Below are positions 52,565-61,398 of a stretch of DNA of 64,000 nucleotides, piece by piece. The stretch spans positions 8,663,501 to 8,727,500 of the forward strand of contig NZ_CP086136.1 in assembly GCF_017565645.3 (NCBI RefSeq), given 5' to 3'. The notes beneath the pieces were generated by a model that saw nothing but the letters and a program-made list of their open reading frames with translations, was not told where the DNA came from and searched no databases. The DNA is from Bradyrhizobium barranii subsp. barranii (lineage in GTDB: Bacteria > Pseudomonadota > Alphaproteobacteria > Rhizobiales > Xanthobacteraceae). The position numbers and the translations under genes are program-made. Within the stretch, counting starts at the first letter, position 1, and every line of letters begins with the position of its first letter.

Positions 52565-53010
52565 GACGGCGGAATCTTAGATCGGTTCGGTCTAAGACGG
52601 ATCGACCTCCTCAGCCCTACGGTTGGTCAGTGGGGCGAGAAGGCGCGCGATGGCCTCGTAACGGCGATGTACTCCCTCGTATATTCCCCGCTCTCCGAAG
52701 ATGACCGTCCGGGGGCGCGTCAGCCGTCGTAACGAGAAGGGCAGCGGTCGAAAGACGCAGCGAGCGACGGGTCGTGATTGTTGGATGCGGTACGTTTCTC
52801 ATCGCTGAACTCCAAATCGGTGCAACACTGTTGCGCGGTCGACCCACAAAACCGCTTCCGACTTTCGATCAATCGTTATCGTTGTGCCTCGCTATCCGAC
52901 CAACACGCAATTGCGCGAGTGTTGTTCAGATACCTTTGTGGGCGAACCTAAGAACCAAATCACCAGATCGGCGTTATCCCGGCACTATGGAGCCGTTTCG
53001 CGGAGGTCTA
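52565..53010. other. No gene seen
   Basis: A 446-bp interval with only shadow frames. A strong ribosome site near its end (GCGGAGG, 53000-53006) belongs to the next gene. Confidence 0.35.
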
Positions 53011-53238
53011 ATGATGGACCCGAATCGAGCAGCTTTAGTCCTATCTGCTATCGCTCTGGCCATCGCCATTGGATCGGCAATCATGTCAGAGCGCCTCGAT
53101 ACTCGTACGGCCAGCAACGACGCACCTCCCGGAACGGTAGGCCTCGCTAGGCCACACCCGCCGCTGGACCGTGCGGCAGGTGAACCGATACAAACGGTAG
53201 GCGGGCCGCCTGGCGCGAGTATTCGGCAGCGTCCCTGA
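53011..53238 (+). CDS. Small membrane-anchored protein
   Basis: A 75-residue protein: one N-terminal helix (ALVLSAIALAIAIGSAIMSE) then a Pro/Gly-rich hydrophilic tail. GGAGG is four bases before the first of two consecutive ATG codons. Probably a single-pass inner-membrane protein; function unknown. Confidence 0.55.
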   Translation: MMDPNRAALVLSAIALAIAIGSAIMSERLDTRTASNDAPPGTVGLARPHPPLDRAAGEPIQTVGGPPGASIRQRP

Positions 53239-53265
53239 CCGAACACTGGCCACCCAGCGAGAGCG

Positions 53266-53481
53266 CTACCGAAGCTCCTTGATGTGGCCGGTGCTGTCGA
53301 CGACGAGCGACCGCTCCGTACCCTCCTTGATTGCTCGGTAGGTCTTGATCTTGCCGCTCGGGACCTCCTGAATCTGCGAATAGCCCGCGGCACGTAGCTT
53401 GGCCTCAATCTCCCCCTGCGTCAGGGCGAGCACCGGCGAGGACGCCCCCACCGTTACAACAATGGCAATGACTGATCGCAT
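53266..53481 (-). CDS. Small exported PepSY-like protein
   Basis: A 71-residue protein with a signal peptide (about 1-20, IAIVVTVGASSPVLA) and a mature part like half a PepSY fold: TQGEIEAKLRAAGYSQIQEV, then YRAIKEGTERSLVVDSTGHI. PepSY-type domains are thought to inhibit peptidases or bind envelope components. GGAGG lies upstream of the ATG at 53481. It is convergent with the preceding small gene. Confidence 0.65.
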   Translation of the reverse strand: MRSVIAIVVTVGASSPVLALTQGEIEAKLRAAGYSQIQEVPSGKIKTYRAIKEGTERSLVVDSTGHIKELR

Positions 53482-53673
53482 CGTTCGCCTCCTGGCTCCG
53501 CCAGAGGATGCGATGGCTCCGACCGTTTTTGGCGGCACGCACTGTCTCACTGAAGTTCGCCAATTTTCGTTAGCGATTAGTCGAGCTGCAAAGCGCGAAT
53601 CGCTAACTCTTGTTAATCATTGGGGCACACGCTCTACGTCAGATATTTCATACTTCTATTTTTTTTGCCGCGC

Positions 53674-53961
53674 ATGGCCTTTGGTCGAAGAAAATCGGAC
53701 CGTGTTCAATTTGCCCATCAGCACGCCGTCAACTTGATGGCTGTGGTTGGCACTTGGAGCCGAGTCTGCGTTCTCAAAGACATTTCGGCAACGGGGGCAA
53801 AGCTAGAGGTTGAGGGCTCGACTGACGTCCTAACCTCGCGAGAGTTCTTCCTAGTTCTATCGTCAACGGGCCTCGCATTTCGTGGCTCTCAGTTGGTCTG
53901 GTTGGATGGACCAGCCGCTGGCTTGCATTTCATCCACGATAAGAGGAAGTCTGCGTCGTGA
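53674..53961 (+). CDS. PilZ-domain protein
   Basis: A 95-residue single-domain PilZ-like protein: RRKSDRVQFAHQHAVNLMA at the start resembles the R-x3-R c-di-GMP box (RKSDR), and VLKDISATGAKLEVEG carries the second motif (D/N-x-S-x2-G). Both are conserved, so it probably binds c-di-GMP. The ATG at 53674 is favoured because the stretch before it (open to 53620) is hydrophobic and atypical. The next gene starts within its stop (GTGA). Confidence 0.75.
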   Translation: MAFGRRKSDRVQFAHQHAVNLMAVVGTWSRVCVLKDISATGAKLEVEGSTDVLTSREFFLVLSSTGLAFRGSQLVWLDGPAAGLHFIHDKRKSAS

Positions 53962-54206
53962 GCGCCATGCTGCAAAACATGGAGCTGATCGTCCAGCGCA
54001 GCTTGCCTACTCTTGACGTAGAGTCCCTTGAATGTTGTGAGGCAAAAGAAGCACTTTTCCGAAGCAAAGATGGCTTTATGCTCTATCTAACAGATGGAGC
54101 CCCACCGCCTCTTGGTAGGGAGCGACTGGTCCCATTGAGTCTTCGTCAGGCACTCCTCTGGCTAAACGAAAACCAACTCTCCGAGGCTGGGTCTTTCTGG
54201 GCATAG
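53958..54206 (+). CDS. Hypothetical protein coupled to the PilZ gene
   Basis: An 82-residue protein starting with a GTG that overlaps the PilZ stop by four bases. Segments such as VESLECCEAKEALFRSKDGF and PLSLRQALLWLNEN are protein-like. No family was recognised. The coupling suggests that it works with the PilZ protein. Confidence 0.55.
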   Translation: MSAMLQNMELIVQRSLPTLDVESLECCEAKEALFRSKDGFMLYLTDGAPPPLGRERLVPLSLRQALLWLNENQLSEAGSFWA

Positions 54207-54513
54207 CGGAGAGCAGCTTAGCTGCAATACCGGCAAAACCAAGTTTGCGTCTGGGCCCAACCCGCTTAAGCAGCTCGCGGAGTTGCGGATGGAGCATCCC
54301 CGCGCGAGACCGCAATCGCATTGAGGCCACTCCGGATCCTGCCTTCAAATCACTTCCGCCGATGCTGTTGGCTTACGTTCTCAACCAGGCCCTGATCAGG
54401 ATCCGCCACCGGGTGCTGTTCTGGGAGCGTCTCGGACGGGTTGAGGCACGCTTGTTGCTCCCTGCCCTCACGCGACGCGCATCAACTCGGCGTCACGCCA
54501 ATGCTCGACCCGC
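54207..54513. other. No gene seen
   Basis: A 307-bp interval between the PilZ pair and a convergent secreted-protein gene; no frame, repeat or clear terminator. Confidence 0.35.
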
Positions 54514-54891
54514 CTACTTGATCGTCGCGTGCACTGTGATGACCGATGTGCCAGAAACCTTCGGCCCCTTGCCGGTTGCTTTGATGGCAAAGGTGTCACT
54601 TCCTTTGTATCTCGCCTTCGTCCTGTACTCGTAAGTCGCAACGTCGAGCTTCTTCAGTTTGCCGTGTGCTGGCTTTTGCGAGATTTCCGAGCTACTCGCC
54701 GCGCCGCGCAACGTGATCGGGAAGATGCAACTGTCCCCAGACGCGACGCTGATGTCGCCGGTCGAGTTCTCGCCCCAATCCGCCAATTCCATTGATCTGG
54801 AACATTCCGAAGCCGCCAGGACGATAGAAACATAAGTTGGGCTGGAAGCCCCCGCGACAAGTGCCAGAGTGGCAAGGCTAGACAATCGCAT
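54514..54891 (-). CDS. Secreted Ig-like hypothetical protein
   Basis: A 125-residue exported protein. The signal peptide spans about 1-27 (LATLALVAGASS), followed by a beta-rich domain (ISVASGDSCIFPITLRGAAS, YEYRTKARYKGSDTFAIKAT) ending in strand TSVITVHATIK. The pattern resembles bacterial Ig-like/cadherin-like modules that close with T-V-x-V. Two Cys (SECSRS and DSCIF) may form a disulfide. Function unknown. Confidence 0.6.
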   Translation of the reverse strand: MRLSSLATLALVAGASSPTYVSIVLAASECSRSMELADWGENSTGDISVASGDSCIFPITLRGAASSSEISQKPAHGKLKKLDVATYEYRTKARYKGSDTFAIKATGKGPKVSGTSVITVHATIK

Positions 54892-55264
54892 CGTTGATCT
54901 CCCGGATCATGCCGCACCTTAGCGCGAATCGGTGAGCAGTAGTTTCGTTGATTTCAGTGGGGGACTGGCATCGGGTTGCAGTCCGCCGGATCATGGCGGT
55001 CGTGAGCTGTCCGGGGTAGAGCGGACATGCCCTGCCCCTCCGTTACAGGAGCCTGCGGGCCAATTCCGGACGCATGCACCGCAGCAAATGGAGCTCTTAG
55101 TCTACCCGATCGCCGGTGGGCAAAGCGGCGTTGTTGCAGGCGAGCGCTGAGAGACGCCGAAGCCGACCGGGAACCCTGCCGCGCGAGTCTGGATTCCCGC
55201 GATGGTTGGAGTAAGGTCGTGCGGCCTGCGCAGAACAATTGCAAACGACATCCGGGAGGAAGTG
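54892..55264. other. No gene seen
   Basis: A 373-bp gap ahead of the flavin monooxygenase. It should contain that gene's promoter, but no clear -35/-10 or -24/-12 pair was found. Confidence 0.35.
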
Positions 55265-57061
55265 ATGCTCGACACCACGCTTAGCGCGCGCGTCCAGGTT
55301 TTCCTCGACAAGTTTGAAGCCGCGCTTGCGGCGGGCGATCTCGACGCCGCCGTAGGGATGTTCGCTCCGGAATGCTACTGGCGCGACCTCGTTACCTTCA
55401 CCTGGAACATCAAGACCATGGAAGGCCGCGATCAGGTCCGCGACATGCTCGCGCATTGCCTCGCGCATGTGAAGCCGCGCAGCTGGAAAATCGCCGAGGG
55501 TGAAACGCCAACCGAGGCCGGCGGCATGACCGAATCTTGGATCACGTTCGAGACCGAGGTCGCGCGCGGATATGGACTCATCCGCCTGCAGAACGGTCAG
55601 ATCTGGACGCTCTTGACAACCATGGCCGAACTGAAGGCCCATGAGGAAAAGGCTGGCTTCAGCCGACCGCTCGGCGCCAGGCATGGCGTCAATCCCGGCG
55701 CCAAGACCTGGAAGGAACTGCGTGACGAGGAAGTCGAGCAACTTGGTTTCAAGAGCCAGCCCTACGTGCTTGTCATCGGCGGCGGACAGGGAGGCATTGC
55801 GCTCGGGGCCCGGCTGCGCCAACTCGGTGTGCCGACGATCATCGTCGAAAAGAACGCACGCGCCGGCGATTCCTGGCGCAACCGCTACAAGTCGCTCTGC
55901 CTGCACGACCCCGTCTGGTACGATCACTTGCCCTACATCGATTTCCCCAAGAACTGGCCTGTGTTCTCGCCCAAGGACAAAATCGGCGATTGGCTGGAAA
56001 TGTACACCAAGGTCATGGAGCTGAACTACTGGACGAACACCACGGCCAAACGCGCCAGTTGGGACGACACCAAGAAGGAATGGACCGTCATCGTCGAACG
56101 CGATGGCAAGGAGATTGCTCTGCGGCCCAGGCAGCTTGTGTTCTCGACCGGCATGTCGGCCAAGCCGAACATGCCGAAAATCAAAGGCATGGAAACGTTC
56201 AAGGGCGAGCAACACCATTCCTCACGCCATCCCGGCTCCGGCGGCTACAAAGGCAAGAAGGTGGTGGTGATCGGCTCGAACAATTCGGCCCATGACATCT
56301 GCGCTGCGCTGTACGAGGCCGGCATCGACGTAACGATGGTGCAGCGCTCGACGACCCACATCGTGCGCTCGGATTCGCTGATGGAGAGCATCAGCGATCT
56401 TTATTCCGAACGCGCCGTCCTCGGCGGAACGACGACGGCCAAGGCCGATCTGATCTTCGCTTCACTGCCCTACCGGATATTGAATCAGTTTCAGAAGCCG
56501 GTCTACGACAAGATCCGCCAGGATGACGCCGCTTTCTATGCCGGCCTGGAGAAGGCCGGCTTCAGGCTCGACTTCGGTGACGACGATTCCGGGCTATTCA
56601 TGAAATATCTGCGCCGCGGCTCGGGCTATTACATCGACGTCGGCGCCTCTCAGCTTATCATTGACGGAAAGATAAAACTGTTCGCTGGACAGGTCGAGGA
56701 AATCACGCCCAACGGCGTCAGGCTCGACAACGGCAAGGAATTGCCGGCGGACGTGATCGTCTATGCCACCGGCTACAGCTCGATGAACGGCTTTGTCGCC
56801 GATCTCATGAGTCCGGAAATGGCCGACAAAGTCGGCAAGGTCTGGGGCCTCGGCTCGAATACGACAAAGGACCCCGGCCCATGGGAAGGTGAGCAGCGCA
56901 ACATGTGGAAGCCGACGCAGCAGGAAGGCCTATGGTTCCACGGCGGCAATCTGCATCAGTCGCGACATTACTCGCAATTCCTTTCCCTGCAGCTGAAGGC
57001 GCGCTACGAGAGCATCCCGACGCCGGTCTACGGCCTGCAGACTGTCCATCACAAGGCCTGA
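55265..57061 (+). CDS. Flavin-containing monooxygenase with N-terminal NTF2-like domain
   Basis: A 598-residue two-domain protein. Residues about 1-130 form an NTF2/SnoaL-like domain (FLDKFEAALAAGDLDAAVGM, PECYWRDLVTFTWN). The remainder is a class B flavoprotein monooxygenase: FAD site VLVIGGGQGGIALGARL near 175, NADPH site VVVIGSNNSAHDICAAL near 340, and ATGYSSM near 500. In the NADPH loop, Asn replaces one Gly of G-x-G. It could oxygenate a ketone, amine or sulfide; the ATG at 55265 follows GGGAGGAAG. No partner gene is adjacent. Baeyer-Villiger oxidation of a ketone is one possibility, but the BVMO fingerprint was not found. Confidence 0.85.
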   Translation: MLDTTLSARVQVFLDKFEAALAAGDLDAAVGMFAPECYWRDLVTFTWNIKTMEGRDQVRDMLAHCLAHVKPRSWKIAEGETPTEAGGMTESWITFETEVARGYGLIRLQNGQIWTLLTTMAELKAHEEKAGFSRPLGARHGVNPGAKTWKELRDEEVEQLGFKSQPYVLVIGGGQGGIALGARLRQLGVPTIIVEKNARAGDSWRNRYKSLCLHDPVWYDHLPYIDFPKNWPVFSPKDKIGDWLEMYTKVMELNYWTNTTAKRASWDDTKKEWTVIVERDGKEIALRPRQLVFSTGMSAKPNMPKIKGMETFKGEQHHSSRHPGSGGYKGKKVVVIGSNNSAHDICAALYEAGIDVTMVQRSTTHIVRSDSLMESISDLYSERAVLGGTTTAKADLIFASLPYRILNQFQKPVYDKIRQDDAAFYAGLEKAGFRLDFGDDDSGLFMKYLRRGSGYYIDVGASQLIIDGKIKLFAGQVEEITPNGVRLDNGKELPADVIVYATGYSSMNGFVADLMSPEMADKVGKVWGLGSNTTKDPGPWEGEQRNMWKPTQQEGLWFHGGNLHQSRHYSQFLSLQLKARYESIPTPVYGLQTVHHKA

Positions 57062-57078
57062 AATTGCCGAGCGCACAG

Positions 57079-57103
57079 TGGGGCTCGCGGGTTGCGAGCC
57101 CCA
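57079..57103 (+). terminator. Hairpin after flavin monooxygenase
   Basis: Perfect ten-base arms TGGGGCTCGC and GCGAGCCCCA with a five-base loop lie 17 bp after the stop. The T-run is weak, but the location fits a transcription terminator. Confidence 0.7.
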
Positions 57104-57280
57104 TGCCATTTCCGGGTCTCCGCACTCACCAGCGCAATGGCCGCCTTGTCAGCGCGCAGCAGAAAGCGCTCGGGAATGGTTAGGCCAAGTGCCTTCGCAC
57201 TCTCCGGGCGTCATCGAAGCTGGTGACAGGGAGGTCACCGGTTCTGAGAGAATTCCCCTCGCCAGTGGAATTGGACCTTC

Positions 57281-57844
57281 TATTTAGACACGGTTGAGAG
57301 CGCAGTTCTCAGTGGTTTGCGGGCTGAATTGAGCGCGCCGAAAGTTATTGCGGAGTACGTGCGTACTTATCTCGAAGAGCGAAAGCGCCTCGCGATCACA
57401 TCGAATGGAAAAAGGCAGCGCCTCGAACAACAGCTTAGACAGTTGAATCGAGAAATCGAAAGACTGGTGGATGCGATCGCAAAAGGGCACGGCGATCGAT
57501 CCATTCTCGGTCCGCGATCGACCGCCCTCGGCGCCGAACGCGAGCGAATATCTGAAGAGTTGCGGAGTGAACCGCCGGCCGCAAAAGAGGTCGCGCTGCA
57601 TCCAACTATTCTCAAACGATATGAAGAACGGCTGGGCCGGCTCGAGGAGGCGCTAACGAAGGGTATCAGTTCGGGCGACGGAGAGGCCGCCGAAGCCATC
57701 AGAGACCTGATCGACACTGTCACCGTGTTCCGAGATCCATCACGCATCGGTGGCGTAACGGTGGAGATATTAGGCCGGTTAAACGCCCTGTTGGGGGAAA
57801 AGCTTTCCCAAACCAAGTCAAAGGGGTGTGGGGAAAGATGGTAG
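57281..57844 (+). pseudogene. Large serine recombinase, C-terminal remnant
   Basis: The frame is protein-like from about 57281 (YLDTVESAVLSGLRAEL) through a coiled-coil region (LEERKRLAITSNGKRQRLEQ, LRQLNREIERLVDAIAKGHG) to VTVEILGRLNALLG. This matches the recombinase C-terminal segment after the zinc ribbon. The catalytic resolvase domain and the recombinase domain are absent, so only a tail remains. DNA beyond the stop (GTAGCGGGAGACCGCTA) resembles the 5611 and 38252 copies, and GGTTCAAATCGGGG recurs near 57990. Confidence 0.75.
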
Positions 57845-58053
57845 CGGGAGACCGCTACATCGCGAGACCCACTATTTCGGAGGCCTTGTTTTCTCACCGG
57901 AGAGCAGCCTAACTCGGATGGTCGGACCTCGACAGTCCGCCAAGAACCGCTGTTCGTGCGAAATCCGTCGGCTAAATGGTCGGCGAGCAGGTTCAAATCG
58001 GGGAGGCGCAACACCCGACCGCTGCGAAATGGAACTCGGGACGCCAGCGGCGC

Positions 58054-58670
58054 CTATTCCGGAGTGCCGTCGCCGGTCACGCAAGAGTCAGTGGCTGCGG
58101 GGGCTCGCAACACCGATTCTTTCGTTTGATCGAAAGTAGGATTCCGCGACGGGCTGCATAGCGTAAGTCTTTCCTCTGGCCGACGGGATCCCAGGTCAGG
58201 CGACAGAAACAACGTTATTGCGTGCCGAGCCAGGATATCCCGTAGAGTCTGGCGCACATCAGACAGCGCGACGACAATTCTAGGCGCCCCCAGGCAAATG
58301 CGGCTTGCGCCGGAGTCGCCCTTCCCAACCGCGGCCGCAATGCGTGGGGTCACAAGTATGCTGCGACCGCGGGCGGCGGCAAATTGATCTGCGGACCACT
58401 CCTGGGGCAATGGCAACCATCCGTAGAAGGCCGGAAACTGGAGTTTTGCGGCTTTCGGAAAGATATCCAGGATCACCCGGTAGCGCTCAAGCGCCTCCAG
58501 ACGCCGCTCGCGCAGTGCTTACTTGCTTACCGCTCTCGATCAGCCACACCACCACATGACTCAGTATCGGAACCACAAACCAGGTGGAGGCGGGCAGGAG
58601 GAGCTCAGTTTGAGCAGTGTAGGCTGCCGGGCCCGTCAATGTGCCGAGACGAAAGGCTGGCCGCAAGACA
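58054..58670 (-). pseudogene. MocR-type PLP aminotransferase domain, frameshifted fragment
   Basis: On the minus strand, a frame starting about 58666 reads PAFRLGTLTGPAAYTAQTEL and VVVWLIESGKQVSTA. After a shift near 58510 a second frame continues ERRLEALERYRVILDIF, FPAFYGWLPLPQEWSADQF and ASRICLGAPRIVVALSDV. The order matches the C-terminal part of a class I/II aminotransferase domain as found in GntR/MocR regulators. The N-terminal HTH and the catalytic Lys region are missing. Confidence 0.65.
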
Positions 58671-58859
58671 TTTGGAGTACTGCGTGACGTGAAAGGAGCG
58701 GATTGGTGCCAACGACGCGATTGGCACAGGACGCTCGGCGAAGAAAAAACCGTAACGTCATACTCTATACTTCGGCGATGCGCTTCCGGCGAGCAAGACT
58801 CATGGTGCGAGCCGCGGGACTGTGTAAGGTCGGCATGCACGGATGCGCTTGCTGTTGCG

Positions 58860-59120
58860 CAGCTTCGTGATTCTAGGCCCGTGAGGGAATCTCCTCAACT
58901 GCTGCCCGAGGTCAACGCCGTCCTGCGTGGGTTTCCGGCCCAGCATCTCGCCGCGAAAGCTGTAGAGCCAAATCGTGCCCAGGGCATAAAGGGCGGCGAT
59001 CGCCGCGAAAGCAAACGTGTTCTGAAGCCCTGATGTGCTGAGCAGAGCGCCAGCAAAAGTGCCAAGGGAGACCGCACGAGCGCGGATGGCAAGACGATCG
59101 CCTAGGGGGATTGGATAATC
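58860..59120 (-). pseudogene. MFS transporter C-terminal fragment
   Basis: The minus-strand frame reads SPLGDRLAIRARAVSLGTFA, GALLSTSGLQNTFAFAAIAA and LYALGTIWLYSFRGEMLG. These are the last two membrane helices and short tail of a major-facilitator transporter. Everything upstream is absent. It and the adjacent aminotransferase fragment point the same way and may be relics of a regulator-exporter pair. From 59121 to the IS at 59425 nothing further was seen. Confidence 0.55.
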
Positions 59121-59424
59121 GACGTCGTTGGTGGCTTCAGCGTGATTGGGTTGAAGCTGGCATCATGGTCCTTATATGGACGCCTCAGGCGCGCCGTGGC
59201 TTTGTCGTAGACCGGAAAAGCCGCTTGGCCTCCTTGCGTGCAAGGTCTGGTGTCCAAGTGCACCGTGAGGACCGATGGTGACGAAGCGGTGGCAACCGAA
59301 CGCTGGGTACTTGAGAACGTATGTCGCTTTGTCGCGTTGACGTTTACGGCGGGAAACGGCACGCCTTGATCATCCGTATGGAGCGATACCGGATACGGTT
59401 GATGACGAAGATCAAAGGCATGTC

Positions 59425-61047
59425 TAACCCGTCCTATTCGTGAGAGTGCGGCTTTTGGGCCCGATTGATGCGGCCGCACATCTTGTCTGACGAGGCGCAC
59501 AGGATTGCCTTCGGCTTTTCGCCGCCTGACGACCGGTACTTTGCAACGCGCTTGAGGGATGGGTTGGGCGAACGGGGGCGGACGCCCCGCCGGTCAAGGA
59601 CCGAGCGGCAGCAGCGCGCCGGGCAAGCCGCAGATCAGGTCGGCTTCGGGACATGCCGCGGCAAACGCAAGGCGAATGCGGCTCGTGGTCTCGACGACAC
59701 GGGCGGCGATTTTCAAGAGCCGAAGACGCAGCGTCGCGAACTCGGCAGCGGCCAATTCCCGGGCTTTGGGAATGGCGTCGCGCACGGTCAGCATCAGCCA
59801 ATAAGCGGCCGTATGGAGCACGAGACGGACCTGGTTGGCGAGCGCCGAACGGCAGCTGGTGCGATCGGAGGCGAGCTGCGTCTTATGCAGCTTGATCAGA
59901 TTCTCGGCTTGGCCGCGCGCGCAATACAGGCTGTCGTAGATCCACTCGGCCGAGCCGACATCGAGGCTGGTGACGACGAAGCGGATGTCGAGGCCGAGCA
60001 TCGTCGCCTCAATACGGGCGACAGTGCGCCGTTCGCGATCCCAGGACTTTGCCTTGTGGCGCGTCTCGGTATAGCCACGCAGAACCGGCAGGTTCTCGAT
60101 GGCGCGTCGCGTGCGGATGTCGTCGGCGACCTCGTCGACTTTTCTGGCGAGAGGCTTGGTGCCGGACAGACCGAAGATGTAGTCGATGCCGTTGGTCTCG
60201 CACCACGCCATGGCCTCCGGCCGGGCATAGTGCCCGTCGCCACGGAACGTAATTTGCGTGTTGTGCCATCGCGTCCGGATATGCCGTACCAGGCGGCGCA
60301 GATGGGCACGCACCTCGACGCCGCCCGGCGTCTTGCCGGGCCGCAGCACGACGGCCACGGGCCGGCTCTTCTCCGTGTCGTAGACGTGGATCGGCAGAAA
60401 GCAGCGTTCATCATAATGAGCGTTGAACAGCGAGAGCTGCTGATGGCCGTGGACGACGTCGCAGGTATCATCGATGTCGAGCGTGACGGATGCCGGCTCG
60501 TGGGGGTAGCTATCCATCCATGCGTCGACCAAAATGTAGGTCAGTCGGATCACGTCGCGCAGGCGCGGAGCATTCTCCAGCCGCGACAGCGTCGGCTGGG
60601 AACACAAATCCCGGCCCGTGTCCGGCAGCCGTCCGCAGGCCAGTTTGAATGCCGGATCGGACCTCAGATGATCGAGGTCGTCGGCGTCCTCGTAGCCGCA
60701 GCAGATCGCGAACATGCGAGCGCGGAGCATATCGACCAGGCTGTGCACGACCCGCGTCGGATCGCGCCGATCCGGGAACACCCGGGCCAGATTGTTGGCC
60801 AAACCGAGACGCCGCTCGGCCATCGCCAGAAGCATCACGCCCCCGTTCGAGGTTAGGCGCCCACCATCGAAGGCAGCTGTGACTTTCTTGGCGTGAACGG
60901 CTGGAAACGAGAAGGGCGGAATCGTATCGTCGGTCATGGCGGGCGTGGCGTTCGCGGTTGGAGGTGATGGGGTTGGCTTCGCAACCGAATCCTACGCCGC
61001 ATCAGCGCTTTACCCCTCAGGCGCACTCTTACGAATAAGACGGGTTA
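59425..61047 (-). mobile_element. Intact IS1380-family insertion sequence
   Basis: The element is bounded by imperfect inverted repeats, TAACCCGTCCTATTCGTGAG at 59425 onward and its counterpart ending 61047 (ACGAATAAGACGGGTTA). It holds one transposase gene. Length about 1.62 kb fits the family. Direct target repeats were not obvious at its edges, suggesting rearrangement after insertion. Confidence 0.8.
59594..60937 (-). CDS. IS1380-family DDE transposase
   Basis: A 447-residue transposase. The N-terminal marker is TAAFDGGRLTSNGGVMLLAM, followed by RARMFAICCGYEDADDLDHL. The catalytic Asp region is SVTLDIDDTCDVVHGHQQLS, a second Asp lies in ITFRGDGHYARPEAM, and the final Glu is likely in the CARGQAENLIKLHKTQL helix. 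The frame is complete and ends 169 bp from the element's left end. It is probably active, or only recently inactive. Confidence 0.92.
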   Translation of the reverse strand: MTDDTIPPFSFPAVHAKKVTAAFDGGRLTSNGGVMLLAMAERRLGLANNLARVFPDRRDPTRVVHSLVDMLRARMFAICCGYEDADDLDHLRSDPAFKLACGRLPDTGRDLCSQPTLSRLENAPRLRDVIRLTYILVDAWMDSYPHEPASVTLDIDDTCDVVHGHQQLSLFNAHYDERCFLPIHVYDTEKSRPVAVVLRPGKTPGGVEVRAHLRRLVRHIRTRWHNTQITFRGDGHYARPEAMAWCETNGIDYIFGLSGTKPLARKVDEVADDIRTRRAIENLPVLRGYTETRHKAKSWDRERRTVARIEATMLGLDIRFVVTSLDVGSAEWIYDSLYCARGQAENLIKLHKTQLASDRTSCRSALANQVRLVLHTAAYWLMLTVRDAIPKARELAAAEFATLRLRLLKIAARVVETTSRIRLAFAAACPEADLICGLPGALLPLGP

Positions 61048-61255
61048 AGTTGAAGAAAGATTGAGTGACTCCCGATCATTTCTGTGCCGAAACGTGGAGT
61101 CGCGGTCGTGCCGCGTCCAAAGAAACCGGCGCGAGCGGCCTATTAGACGCGGTAGGTGATCAGCCTCCGAAACGAGACTATCAAGCATGAAGAGATCGAG
61201 CGCGAGGCAGAGGTTTTATTTGTGTTGAATTCTTGCTTCTCGATAGTGGTCTGAA

Positions 61256-61396
61256 ATCGTATCATCGGTCATGGCGGGCGTGGCGTTCGCGGTTGAAGGT
61301 GATGGGGTGGCTTCGCAACCGAATCCTACGCCGCATCAGCGCTTTACACCACGCTCGCCAGCCTCTCAGGCGCCCTCTCGCGAATAAGACGGGCTA
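61256..61396. repeat. Second, partial copy of the IS1380 right end
   Basis: This segment repeats 60921-61047 in the same orientation, including the first transposase codons and the end CGAATAAGACGGG. It carries about 17 extra bases (after CGCTTTAC) and point changes, so it comes from a related, non-identical IS copy. The IS end runs directly into the downstream coding frame. Confidence 0.8.
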
Positions 61397-61398
61397 AA

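Noticed and set aside
59102..59500. A 132-codon minus-strand frame running into the IS end
   Set aside because: It crosses the IS boundary and has no protein-like segments.
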